From NCBI GenBank assembly GCA_007258455.2, contig VDFB02195886.1, forward strand, positions 256,472-320,471: 64,000 bases of DNA, read 5' to 3'. The DNA comes from Sequoia sempervirens (Eukaryota; Streptophyta; Pinopsida; Cupressales; Cupressaceae). Under the pieces are notes generated by a model, which worked only from the letters and a program-made list of their open reading frames with translations, searched no databases and had not been told where the DNA came from. This document shows, piece by piece, positions 24,435 to 32,699 of the stretch; within the stretch, counting starts at the first letter, position 1, and each line of letters opens with the position of its first letter. Both the position numbers and the translations under genes were made by a program.

Positions 24435-24883
24435 TGTTAACGTAAATAGGTATTTTTCCTATCTAGTCTTAATTAAGTCCTATTTACATTGTTAAGTCAA
24501 CTTAGGTCCTAGGAAGGTAACTTTTTAGTTAAGCATTAGTTATCACTTATCTTATCTAGTTGGTTTTTATTTAATGCTTGTGTCCTAGGTTATTTTATAT
24601 TGGCTCGTGTCATTTAACTATGACATCGATATTTAATGTTGGTATATCATCACCCTTGCTTATATAAGCAAGGCTTCATATGTACATTATATCCAAGCAA
24701 GTCAGTTGAGATATTTTTCAATTGTGTAAGTCCAATATATTATTGCAATCTTGAGTATTGCATATTGGCCATATCTTGCATCCATTGTTGCAATTTTATG
24801 TTCTTTCTTTTCCCTCTTGTAGAAGGTTGTTTTTCGTTTTTGCAGATGATCCTGGAGGCTTGATTCCTTGAGTGACTCTAACA
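24435..24883 (+). repeat. LTR, TGTTA...TAACA
   Basis: This 449-bp LTR starts TGTTAACG and ends CTCTAACA, giving the 5-bp inverted ends typical of copia LTRs. A perfect 18-bp palindrome, CTTGCTTATATAAGCAAG (24,655-24,672), includes a TATATAA box suited to start transcription. A PBS-like sequence lies directly after the LTR. Confidence 0.6.
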
Positions 24884-24895
24884 TAGTATCATAGC
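24884..24895 (+). other. Primer-binding-like site (initiator tRNA-Met type)
   Basis: TAGTATCATAGC directly follows the LTR end. It matches the common plant copia PBS TGGTATCAGAGC at 10 of 12 positions. Confidence 0.55.
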
Positions 24896-25456
24896 TTCAA
24901 TTTTGTAAAACCCTTTCCCAAATCTAAGGGTGATTCAAGATTGAGCTTTTGCAAAGTGCACATTCGGGTAATATGCACCTCATAGTTGAGTCCAGAAGGC
25001 CCAAAAACCCATATTTTCATATAAAATACTTCATATTTGGGTGAAAAAAAAATTGGGGCCATTTTGGAGAGTTTGGTGGAAAATCTGCAAAGATCTGGTT
25101 GTATGGTCTGTACAGTGTATGAATTTGTACATTTTCTGAGAGTTGTACTAGTTTGCACAAGTGGGAGTATTGTTGACTAGCATATTCAGTGAATATTTTG
25201 AAGTCTATGTAATTCCTGCATCATCATCTTTGTTGATGTACGATTTTTTAGTACATTTTTTTGTCAATGGGTTTTAATATTAAAAAAAATTGTAGTTTAA
25301 ATTTTATATATGTTGTTTAATATTTCGGTAGCTGATTTATTATTTTCCACTGTCGTTGATTTTCTTGGCCGACATTTATCGGTAGTGCCTAGCTGATGGC
25401 ATAGGCAACCTACCACCAATCACTCGCCTCATCGTTGCCCAAGCGGTCGCGCCAAT

Positions 25457-25504
25457 ATTTTTGTAGATGATCCTAGAGGCTTGATTCCTTGAGTGACTCT
25501 AACA
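25457..25504 (+). repeat. Truncated second LTR tail
   Basis: 48 bases matching the end of the LTR at 24,836-24,883 with two or three changes. The rest of this LTR is missing. Confidence 0.65.
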
Positions 25505-25541
25505 ATCTCCACATGTTCTTTGGGAACCACTTGTAGATGAG
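25505..25541 (-). mobile_element. LINE-B segment 2 (bridge between two insertions)
   Basis: Read on -, these 37 bases (CAAGTGGTTCCCAAAGAACA...) align with LINE-A near 6,900-6,930 (AGTGAGAAAGGGGACTCAAA). They are the only LINE-B sequence left between the copia-like element and the large LTR element. The last five (ATGAG) are the target duplication of the latter. Confidence 0.5.
25537..25541. repeat. Target-site duplication ATGAG (left)
   Basis: ATGAG immediately precedes the LTR start TGTTTAATGC. The same five bases follow the other LTR at 36,313-36,317. Five bp is the usual LTR-element duplication. Confidence 0.85.
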
Positions 25542-26215
25542 TGTTTAATGCTGAAAACTGAAGAAGCTAAATGATTTAATTTATAAATTCAAATCAAAAT
25601 TTCAGCATATCATCAATAAAGCCTTTCCAAATGAATACAAATGCAAAATGCAAACTAAACTATGCAAAACTAAAATAAATGCATTCAAAGGAAAATCAGC
25701 TCCATTGTTTTCCTATTTCACCATGATTCTTGATTTATGCATTTGATGCTCTCATATTTTTATGAGCACAAGTGCAATAAGAAGCTCTGATGAGTGGAAG
25801 AGAGATTGAAATTGAATTTTTAAATAAAAATGTGCATCCCCAAAAAGTGAGAAGGAGGAGGTTTTTATAGATGAATGCATAATGTGAAAATGAGAAATGA
25901 GTGGAGTGATTTATGCCATGATTCATGTTTGGAAGCTCAAATTGTGCAATTTTGAGCTAATTCCATGGAAATTGATTTATAAATTTAATGTGCAATTTTA
26001 AGCTAATTTCATGGAATTTGATTTATGAATTTTAAATTATTTAATGAAATATGGATGCATTTTAATGATTAACGCAAATGAATAATCATGCAAATAGTCA
26101 AAGTGAAATGATTTATGTAAATGGATGAATATGAAATGATTTATGGATATGTTAATGATTAATGAAACGATAAATATTTATGAAATGAATTAATGAAATA
26201 TGCATTTGGATAAAT

Positions 26216-26228
26216 AATGGATAAATGA
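26216..26228. repeat. 13-bp duplication flanking 5S-derived cassette (left)
   Basis: AATGGATAAATGA occurs here and again at 28,007-28,019. The intact LTR has it once (about 36,178-36,190). It is therefore a true target duplication made when the cassette inserted. Confidence 0.75.
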
Positions 26229-26376
26229 TTATGATATTGCTATCAGGATTCAACCGTGTAGTTTCGAGTCAAACTCATTGACCCATGTTTCATGAGTAGT
26301 GGTTCAACAAGAACCCATCTCTCATGATATTGAATGGTCCACTTAGCACTCATTGCATCTAGGTGATGCTCACAGT

Positions 26377-26461
26377 AGGTGAAGCACTGTCCGGGTCTCC
26401 TCGAGGTCACCCAACTCCAAGATCGCTTCCACCAAGCGCCGCTTTAACTGCTGTGGAGTTT
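26377..26461 (-). pseudogene. 5S rRNA-derived sequence, copy 1
   Basis: Read on -: AACTCCACAGCAGTTAAAG, a GCGCTTGG block, then GTTGGGTGACCTC and GTGCTTCACC. This follows plant 5S rRNA from about base 43 to the end. The 5' third of 5S is not recognisable, and there are small insertions in box A. Confidence 0.6.
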
Positions 26462-26760
26462 TCTCCAAGGTTAAGCCCGCTGAGTTGTTACCCCATTTAA
26501 AACCTTCGCCATAGGCGGGTTGTGCCTTATGAACCATTCATAATAGAAAGCCCCTTTAGCTCATCAATTGATAAGTAGGGAGGTATTTTTCCACGTACTG
26601 CGGTCGTACCTCATGATATTGCTAATGCATTCAACTCCGTGTTTCCAGCCAAACCCCATTGACCCATGTTTCATGAGTAGTGGTTCAACAAAGAACCCAT
26701 CTCTCATGATATTGAATGGTCCACTTAGGCACTCATCAGATCTGTAGGTGATGCTCACAG

Positions 26761-26840
26761 AGGTGAAGCACTGGGTCGTCCCAGGAGGTCACCCATCCCA
26801 ATACTGCTCCAACTCAAGTGCACTTAACCATAGAGTTTTC
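26761..26840 (-). pseudogene. 5S rRNA-derived sequence, copy 2 (best preserved)
   Basis: Read on -: AACTCTATGGTTAAGTGCAC, a GTATTGGGATGGGTGACC block, CTCCTGGGACGACCCAG and TGCTTCACC. Box C (GGATGGGTGACCTCCTGG) is intact and box A (GTTAAG..CACTTG) is nearly so. Together these are the core of the 5S internal polymerase III promoter. The 5' third of 5S is replaced, so it would not give normal 5S rRNA. Confidence 0.7.
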
Positions 26841-27122
26841 CCCAAGGTTAAGCCCACTTAGCTTGCAACCCCATTTGCAAAAACTTCAGCAAGTGTTGTG
26901 CCCTATGAACTATTCTATAATAGAGCCCCTTTAGCTCACCAACATAAGTAGGGAGGTATTTTTCCACAAATAAGGTCAAATTATGATATTGCTATCGATT
27001 CAAACTGTAGCTCTCGAGTCAAACTCATTGACCCATGTTTCATGAGTAGTGGTTCAACAAGAACCCATTCATGATATTGAATGGTCCACTTAGCACTCAT
27101 TGCATCTAGGTGATGCTCACGT

Positions 27123-27195
27123 AGGTGAAGCACCGTCCGTCTCCCTGAGGTCACCCATCCCAAAGATCAAAGCCTAAATGCCTAACTAGAGTTTT
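27123..27195 (-). pseudogene. 5S rRNA-derived sequence, copy 3
   Basis: Read on -, the GGGATGGGTGACCTCA core is present, but box A has deletions and the spacing is shortened. It shares the same flanks as copies 1 and 2. Confidence 0.55.
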
Positions 27196-27729
27196 CCGCC
27201 AAGTTAAGCCCGCTTTGAGTTGTTACCCCATTTGCAAAACCTTCACAAGGTTAGCCTTATGAACCATTCATAATAGAGCCCCTTTAGCTTCATCACTGAT
27301 AGTAGAGGTATTTCATCAGTCAATTGCAGTTGAACAACTATTGGATCTATAGCCATAGGAATTAATTCAAGAACCCATCTCTCATGATATTGAATGGTCC
27401 ATTCTAGCATTGAAAGGTTATTCATTTGTGTCTTAGTAGCAGTTGTTTTATGAACCATTCATACAGAGCCCCTTTTAGCTCATCAATTGGATAAGTGGAC
27501 CATTCGATATCATGAGAGATGGGTTCTGTTGAACCACTACTCATGAAACATGGGTCAATGAGTTTGACTCGAAACTACACGGTTGAATCCTGATAGCAAT
27601 ATCATAATTTGACACGCTGTGGAAAAATACCTCCTACTTATCAATTGATGAGCTAAAGGGCTCTATTATGAATGGTTCATAAGGCACAACACTTGTCGGG
27701 TTGCCTTTTGCGGTAATGGTAACAATTCC

Positions 27730-27820
27730 TCAAGCGGCTTAACCTGTATGTCCCCAGTTGCCGCTGAGCCGGAGCAAGATCGGGATGGGTGACCTCCTGA
27801 TCTTTAATTCGCTTCACCTC
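27730..27820 (+). pseudogene. 5S rRNA-derived sequence, copy 4, opposite orientation
   Basis: On + the segment GATCGGGATGGGTGACCTCC is clear and is followed by a decayed GCTTCACC. Upstream box A is badly damaged. This copy lies in the inverted arm of the cassette. Confidence 0.55.
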
Positions 27821-28006
27821 TCGCGGAGCATCAACACCTAGATGCAATGAGTGCTAAGTGGACTATTCAATATCATGAGAGATGGGTTCTTGTTGAACCA
27901 CTACTCATGAAACATGGGTCAATGAGTTTGACTCGAAACTACACGGTTGAATCCTGATAGCAATATCATAATTTGACACGCTGTGGAAAAATACCTCCTA
28001 CTTATC

Positions 28007-28019
28007 AATGGATAAATGA
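28007..28019. repeat. 13-bp duplication flanking 5S-derived cassette (right)
   Basis: AATGGATAAATGA, partner of 26,216-26,228. LTR sequence continues from here to 28,140 without loss. Confidence 0.75.
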
Positions 28020-28140
28020 CTAAATGATTATGTAAATGGATTATGGTTATGAGTAAATGCTTATAATATTTTAATGGTTTATGGAGATATGATTATGCAA
28101 TGGATAAAAATGATTAAGAGGACATTTTTATGCATCTACA

Positions 28141-28156
28141 TTTTGCTCCTCTTTGA
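28141..28156 (-). other. Polypurine tract of the LARD-like element
   Basis: Read on -, the bases just before the LTR start TGTAGATGCA are CAAAGAGGAGCAAAA. This purine-rich run is where plus-strand DNA synthesis would be primed. It fixes the element's orientation as minus. Confidence 0.7.
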
Positions 28157-28159
28157 GAC

Positions 28160-30530
28160 AATGCAGCCTGTCGAGTTGTTTCAAAGAAAAAAGATTGATT
28201 AACTAATACATGCCCCAAGGATATCCTGGTAAGGATGATGATAAGGATGATATGCCCCCTCGAGAGATTGATCAAACAAGTTGTGATAAGATTAATCTCT
28301 TGATAGATCACGAGGATAAAGTTTGATAATTGATATTGCGCGAGTGATTAAGCGGAGATGCACATTTGATGAAAATGCACAGTGGATGGGCGTAACTGAA
28401 CAATTGATGGAAATGATTAGTATAGCCAGGTTGATGAGCTAATGAAGCTGATTCAGCTTATTTAGAATGATGCTTATGCAAGACAAGGTGTTGCAATGAT
28501 GGATTGACTGATTGATTAAAGGGGGCATGAAATTTTGAGAAGCAGGTTGATTGATTTGAGATTTGATTCTAGAGACATATATCAATGAGTTAACCAGTTG
28601 ATTGATTTCTCTGCGACAAGAAAGATGACGAAAATGAAATGCAAGATGGAAGAGAATGAAGGTGATGAAGCCTCTTGTGCCTTTTAAGTGCTTTTATCAT
28701 CATTGAGCTTATTATGTCACAAATTAGTATAAGCATCTAGATAACATGAACATCTAGACGATCTGAATACTATTTGCATTTTTATTTAGTAATGAAGTAT
28801 AAGCATCTAGGTATAAGAACCTTAGATGATCTGAATACTTATTGCATGGAAGACACTATCAGACAAGGAATGCTCTCATCTACAGTAGATTCATAGGTCC
28901 TCGATGGTTTTAGACAACCATGTCTTAAGACGAGTCATCCTGTGAATAAGAAACAGTCCACAAACAACAAACAAGTGACACATGCCCCATCCTTGCCTCT
29001 CTAGTCAAAGACATCCTAAAGAAGCTAAAAGACATGTCACCAAAGATAAAATCATAAAATAAGTAAAGATCAACAAACAAACAGGGGTTTTGCTTCGATG
29101 TAGAACTGATTCTTGTTACAGTTTATGCATTTGTTTGGATTTGTAAGATGGGTTGATATATATGTTATAATGTTTGCTTGATTGTCAACACTTGCATGTT
29201 TTGATTTTGTTGAAGTTCAAAGTTGTGTGGTGACCTGAAAGTGTCACTGGTTTTTGGAATTTTTGATTTTTTTTTGGGGGGATTTTCAGAATATTCTATT
29301 TTTTTGGATTTCTTCGGGACATTTTATTTTGGATTTTTAAGGACATATGGTTTTGGGATTTTTTCAGGACATTTTATGGTTTTTTTGGATTATTTCATAA
29401 CATTTTATAATTTTTTTGGATTTTTTCAAGACATTTTATGATTTTTATGGCTTTTTTCAGGACATTTTATGATTTTTTTAGGACATTGTATGATTTTTTT
29501 TGGATTTTTTGAAGTTTTAAAGATGGAGTGAGATGAAATGTGATATGATTGATTGAAGGAACTAGTTGCCCCACACTAGAGGTAGTGCAACCATGGATAA
29601 ATGATAGATCAAAATGAAAGATTCACTGCAAAACATGTCACACAAGCAACATATCTTTTGTCAAAAGATGATAATGGTTGATTGATTAAAATGTCAGGAA
29701 TGATTGATTCCATAAGGCATGATGATGGTAAGTACTTAGGATCATTGATTCCTCTAAGTATGATAAGATTGATGATTGATGATGTTTGATTGACAAAAGA
29801 TATGTGGATTGGATAATGTTTTACAGCTAGGCTTAAATATGATTTGCATGATAAGATTCAAGGCTGCAAAGGGACATGATGACCAACATTGGAGGTAAGT
29901 TAAACATGGCTAAATGATAAGGATGTGAACTATGATGGAATGGTAACACATAAGGATATGAAAGGGAATCCAAAGCATGTGTTTGTAATTTTCCCCTAAT
30001 CTTAAAGGAAGGAAATGGGACATGGATTTTGATAAACTAGGAGATATGGAATGAAATAATGCAAGGATAGGGCCAATAAATAGGATGATCAAGATCAAAT
30101 AGATAAGATATGGACACAATGCCTAAGTACTTTTAAGATAGGATGGTGGAATATGGATACAGTGAAGGATATGGTACGAAAGATATGGATGAAGTGTATA
30201 GGATAAGATATACGATGTTCAAGAATATCCTTAACCTTGTCAAGATCAAAGGTGGAAAGGTAAAGGATGAACGTAAAGAGGATCATGAATATGCATGATA
30301 AGAGGGATGGAACTTTCCCCCAAGTGTAATGTGTGAGAGGAATATGGAAGATAGGATATGGGTAGGGATAAATGAATATGGAAGATAATATATGCATGAT
30401 AGGAAGATGGAGGGAGGAATCAAGCATCAAGTTTCACAACTAATATCCCTTGAATATGTGCTCTAATAAACCATGGCAAGGAGGATTAGATGCATAAATG
30501 TTGGTAGATTAATGGTATGATGGAAGAAGC
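28160..30530 (-). other. Non-coding 3' part of the LARD-like element
   Basis: I read all frames for retroviral protease, reverse transcriptase, RNase H and integrase motifs and found none. Frames such as 30,095-30,430 on - are rich in Ile, His and Pro and look non-coding. The minisatellite at 29.3 kb lies here. Confidence 0.55.
29265..29520. repeat. T-rich minisatellite inside the LARD-like element
   Basis: About seven irregular units on + are built from GGATTTTTTCAGGACATTTT followed by ATGGTTTTT-like runs, with a period of roughly 30-40 bp. On the element's sense strand the unit is A-rich with ATGTCCTGAAAAAATCC. It lies in the non-coding 3' part of the element. Confidence 0.65.
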
Positions 30531-30831
30531 TAAGGACTTATGCAAAGGTTTGGATTAAAGGAGGATAATGGGGGATGGATGTTGGATAATGGATAGGAGG
30601 TTGGAAGGCTTGTTGATGGATAGATGGAAAGGATGGAAAGATCAACATTGGCACACATCTTGAAGGGTGGTGAATTGATGGAGTAAAAATAGATTTCGAA
30701 GGTGATAGGTTTTTAGATGGAAGATTGGAGGAAGCTTTTGGATTAGCAAATTTGGATGCCAATTTAGATTTTATTGCTTCTACAAGACTTTTAGGAATCC
30801 ACATAGCTTTTGACTTTGATTTTTTATTCAT

Positions 30832-30948
30832 GGGCCTTTGTGACCTTTGTGATTCTTCTTTTTGCTTTATGGGCCATTGTGGCCTTTGAATTTTTTCTTT
30901 TTGATTTATGGGCCTTTGTGGCCTTTGAATTTTTTGCTTTTGACTTTG
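30832..30948 (-). repeat. 39-bp coding repeat x3 (13 residues each)
   Basis: Units at 30,832-30,870, 30,871-30,909 and 30,910-30,948 keep the frame and encode KIQRPQRPINQKE, KIQRPQWPIKQKE and the more diverged ESQRSQRPMNKKS. They lie in the basic C-terminal part of the element's ORF. Confidence 0.8.
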
Positions 30949-31214
30949 GATCAGATTTTCTTTTATTTTTGCATGTCTCTTCGAGGAGACATGTTGATCC
31001 TTTAATATATGTGGATTTTGATATGGAAGCTTTTGACATTTGGCACCCAAATTGCTTCCAAGAGCAATGGGATGGGTGGATGGAGATGAATGATATGGAG
31101 CTCTTATGGATGGGTTAAATTAGTAGGTAGAATTTTGAGAGGGAATCATGGATGTGTGCCTTTGTTGTTCTTGATGAATAGGAGATGGAGGGATGTAGGG
31201 CCCCAATATGGATG

Positions 31215-31320
31215 GAAGGGTTGATGAACTAGGGTTTGGATGATAAGGACCAAGGATAGATGGAAAGTTTGATGGACTATGATAAGGACCTAGGATAGAT
31301 GGAAGGTTTGATGGACTAGG
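31215..31320 (-). repeat. 39-bp coding repeat, second type (13 residues each)
   Basis: Two in-frame units encode SPSNLPSILGPYH and SPSNFPSILGPYH. A longer third unit, PNPSSSTLPSILGPYIP, follows. The period equals that of the unrelated repeat block at 30.8-30.9 kb. Confidence 0.75.
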
Positions 31321-32699
31321 ATACTTAGGTTTATTTTGATGGATTGTGGACTTACGATGGGTATCAATGTCTTGAGCGTGAGGTGTATAACCAAGGCCAT
31401 GATAATATGGATTTTCTTGGATATAAAGGGGTTCTAGGATACCTTGTTCGTGAATGCCTAATCCTTTGCCTTTGTAGTTCATACTTTGACATATTTGTTT
31501 GCCAATGGGGTATGTATTATTTATGAAACAAGATGCAAGTCTATCATGAGGTGGATGTGATATTGAAGGAATAAAAAGATCTTGGAGTAAACCACCTTGG
31601 ATAAAAGTGAGGGAACCTATTTGATAGGTAAGGGGCTCATATATAGATTGAATAGGGATGATAGACTCTTGTGGAGGGTTGTAATCATGAGGGGAATTAG
31701 GATGGGTGATAGGATCTTGACATGGGGATGATGGGGTACTTTGATCTTGACTTGGAAAAGGATCACGAGGTGTAGGAGATGGATTAGCTTGCTCTTTATT
31801 AGATATGGAATCATATGAAGTGGTATGAAAGGCATGTCTTGATCATGAGAAGGATGAACATCATCATGGAATGAAAGGGTATCCTTGAATGGAGGTATAT
31901 CTTGATCTTGATGAGGAAGGGAATCTTGATATTTTGTGGAAAGCATATCTTGATCATTGGGTATGATGGAATCATGAGATGGTATGGATTCATTAGATGA
32001 GGTGGAAGGAGTATTTGGAAAGATACTTTTCTCTTGAGATAGAAGGGGATCATCTTGGATGAAACAAAAAGAGATAAGGGGATCATCATGAGGTTCTTGA
32101 GAGATGAGATCTTTGTCAAAGATTGGAAGGGGTTGTTGCATTTTGGTATCATTGGATCAAGTGGAAGGAATACTTTGATCTTGATGTGTAGGGGAGTCTA
32201 TGCTAGCATGCTTTGGACTAAGAGATTGACATGAGTCATTGGATGTAGATGGTATGATGAGAGAGGATGGTTGGATAGATTTGTTAACTTGGGTGAAAGA
32301 CTCATGAAGTTTATTTTGACTTATGGGAGATGGAGATAGGTGCATGACATGGTATGATTGCTCAATATTATTTGTGTTTAAGGACATAGATTTAGGTTTC
32401 TCATTTAGCCTTTATAGAAATTCATGGATATTGAACTTGGATGATGTAGTTTTGGGTGAGGATAAAGGCTTATGAGATGATTGCATCACTTCATTCAAAT
32501 GTTGGGATTCAAGTTGTTTTTCAAGCTCTTTCAAACGATGGTCAAGATATTCAATCCTTTGGTTTTGTTCATAGGTCGTGGATGAATATGGAGGATAGTG
32601 GTTAGACATATTTGGTTGATGGTTTTGGAAATGTTTTGAGGTGTTGCAAGTTACTAGGTGTGATGTTTGTTTGAGGTCTATTTTTGAACACACACGCAA

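Larger units (their letters stand above)
24435..25504 (+). mobile_element. Copia-like LTR element remnant with one complete LTR and a 48-bp second LTR tail
   Basis: A complete LTR (24,435-24,883) is followed by a primer-binding-like site, 573 bp of internal sequence without a gene, and then only the last 48 bases of a second LTR (25,457-25,504). The two tails are nearly identical: both read GATGATCCT.GAGGCTTGAT and end GTGACTCTAACA. No gag or pol remains. The 5-bp flanks (GTCTT and ATCTC) do not match, so either the ends have decayed or the element was rearranged. It interrupts LINE-B. Confidence 0.55.
26229..28006. mobile_element. Inserted cassette of 5S rRNA-derived repeats in inverted arrangement
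   Basis: About three units of 370-380 bp lie head to tail in one orientation (starts near 26,231, 26,613 and 26,981). A degraded fragment follows, then copies in the opposite orientation (about 27,496-28,006). Each fuller unit contains the 3' two-thirds of a plant 5S rRNA gene between unique flanks; a marker is GGGTCAATGAGTTTGACTCG. The outer arms (26,229-26,370 against 27,835-27,975) are nearly perfect inverted repeats, so the cassette can fold back on itself. The 5S internal promoter suggests relation to Cassandra-type TRIM LTRs or 5S-headed SINEs, but I could not place LTR ends, a PBS or a tail. Units differ by many 1-2 base indels, so assembly or read error is possible. Confidence 0.65.
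25542..28140 (-). repeat. 3' LTR of the LARD-like element, split by an insertion
   Basis: The two parts, 25,542-26,228 and 28,007-28,140, match the intact LTR at 35,497-36,312 almost base for base. On + it starts TGTTTAATGCTG and ends GCATCTACA. The extra 1,778 bp is the 5S-derived cassette. Read on -, it follows the polypurine tract, so it is the 3' LTR. Confidence 0.85.
30538..32699 (-). pseudogene. Long ORF of the LARD-like element: coiled coil, Ser/Asp-rich tract, 13-residue repeats, G-patch-like motif
   Basis: One decayed reading frame of about 720 codons. The pieces 32,699-32,412, 32,387-32,157 and 32,141-31,617 share one frame and are separated only by stops. A frameshift leads to 31,482-31,120 and 31,050-30,538, which share another. 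The order on - is a short coiled coil (RIEYLDHRLKELEKQLES), a long Ser/His/Pro/Asp-rich tract, a G-patch-like motif (GKGLGIHEQGILEPLYIQ, then GLGYTP), repeats of SPSNLPSILGPYH, and a basic part with repeats of KIQRPQRPINQKE. No protease, reverse transcriptase or CCHC knuckle is seen. G-patch motifs bind nucleic acid and occur in some retroelement polyproteins. The protein may therefore be a Gag-like packaging factor, but that is inference. Confidence 0.6.

Noticed and set aside
25505..25520. ATCTCCACATG read on - as a copia polypurine tract before TGTTAG
   Set aside because: The pattern looks like a PPT, but the bases align better with the LINE-B 3' UTR. The complete LTR nearby has its PBS on the + side.
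26564..27458. Three minus-strand frames sharing SIMRDG/YHEW-like text
   Set aside because: They are translations of the 5S-derived repeat unit, not a protein family.
26229..27490. CRISPR-like regular spacing of repeats
   Set aside because: The units are 370-380 bp, diverged and 5S-derived, in a plant genome. They are not short repeats with unique spacers.
27000..28000. Organellar or rDNA array insertion
   Set aside because: Only 5S-like text was found, without 18S, 25S or organellar genes. The flanks are transposon LTR.
30810..31118. 102-codon frame on + rich in Phe and Ala
   Set aside because: It is the antisense of the 13-residue repeat region of the LTR element's ORF on -, whose polymerase and LTR signals fix the sense strand.
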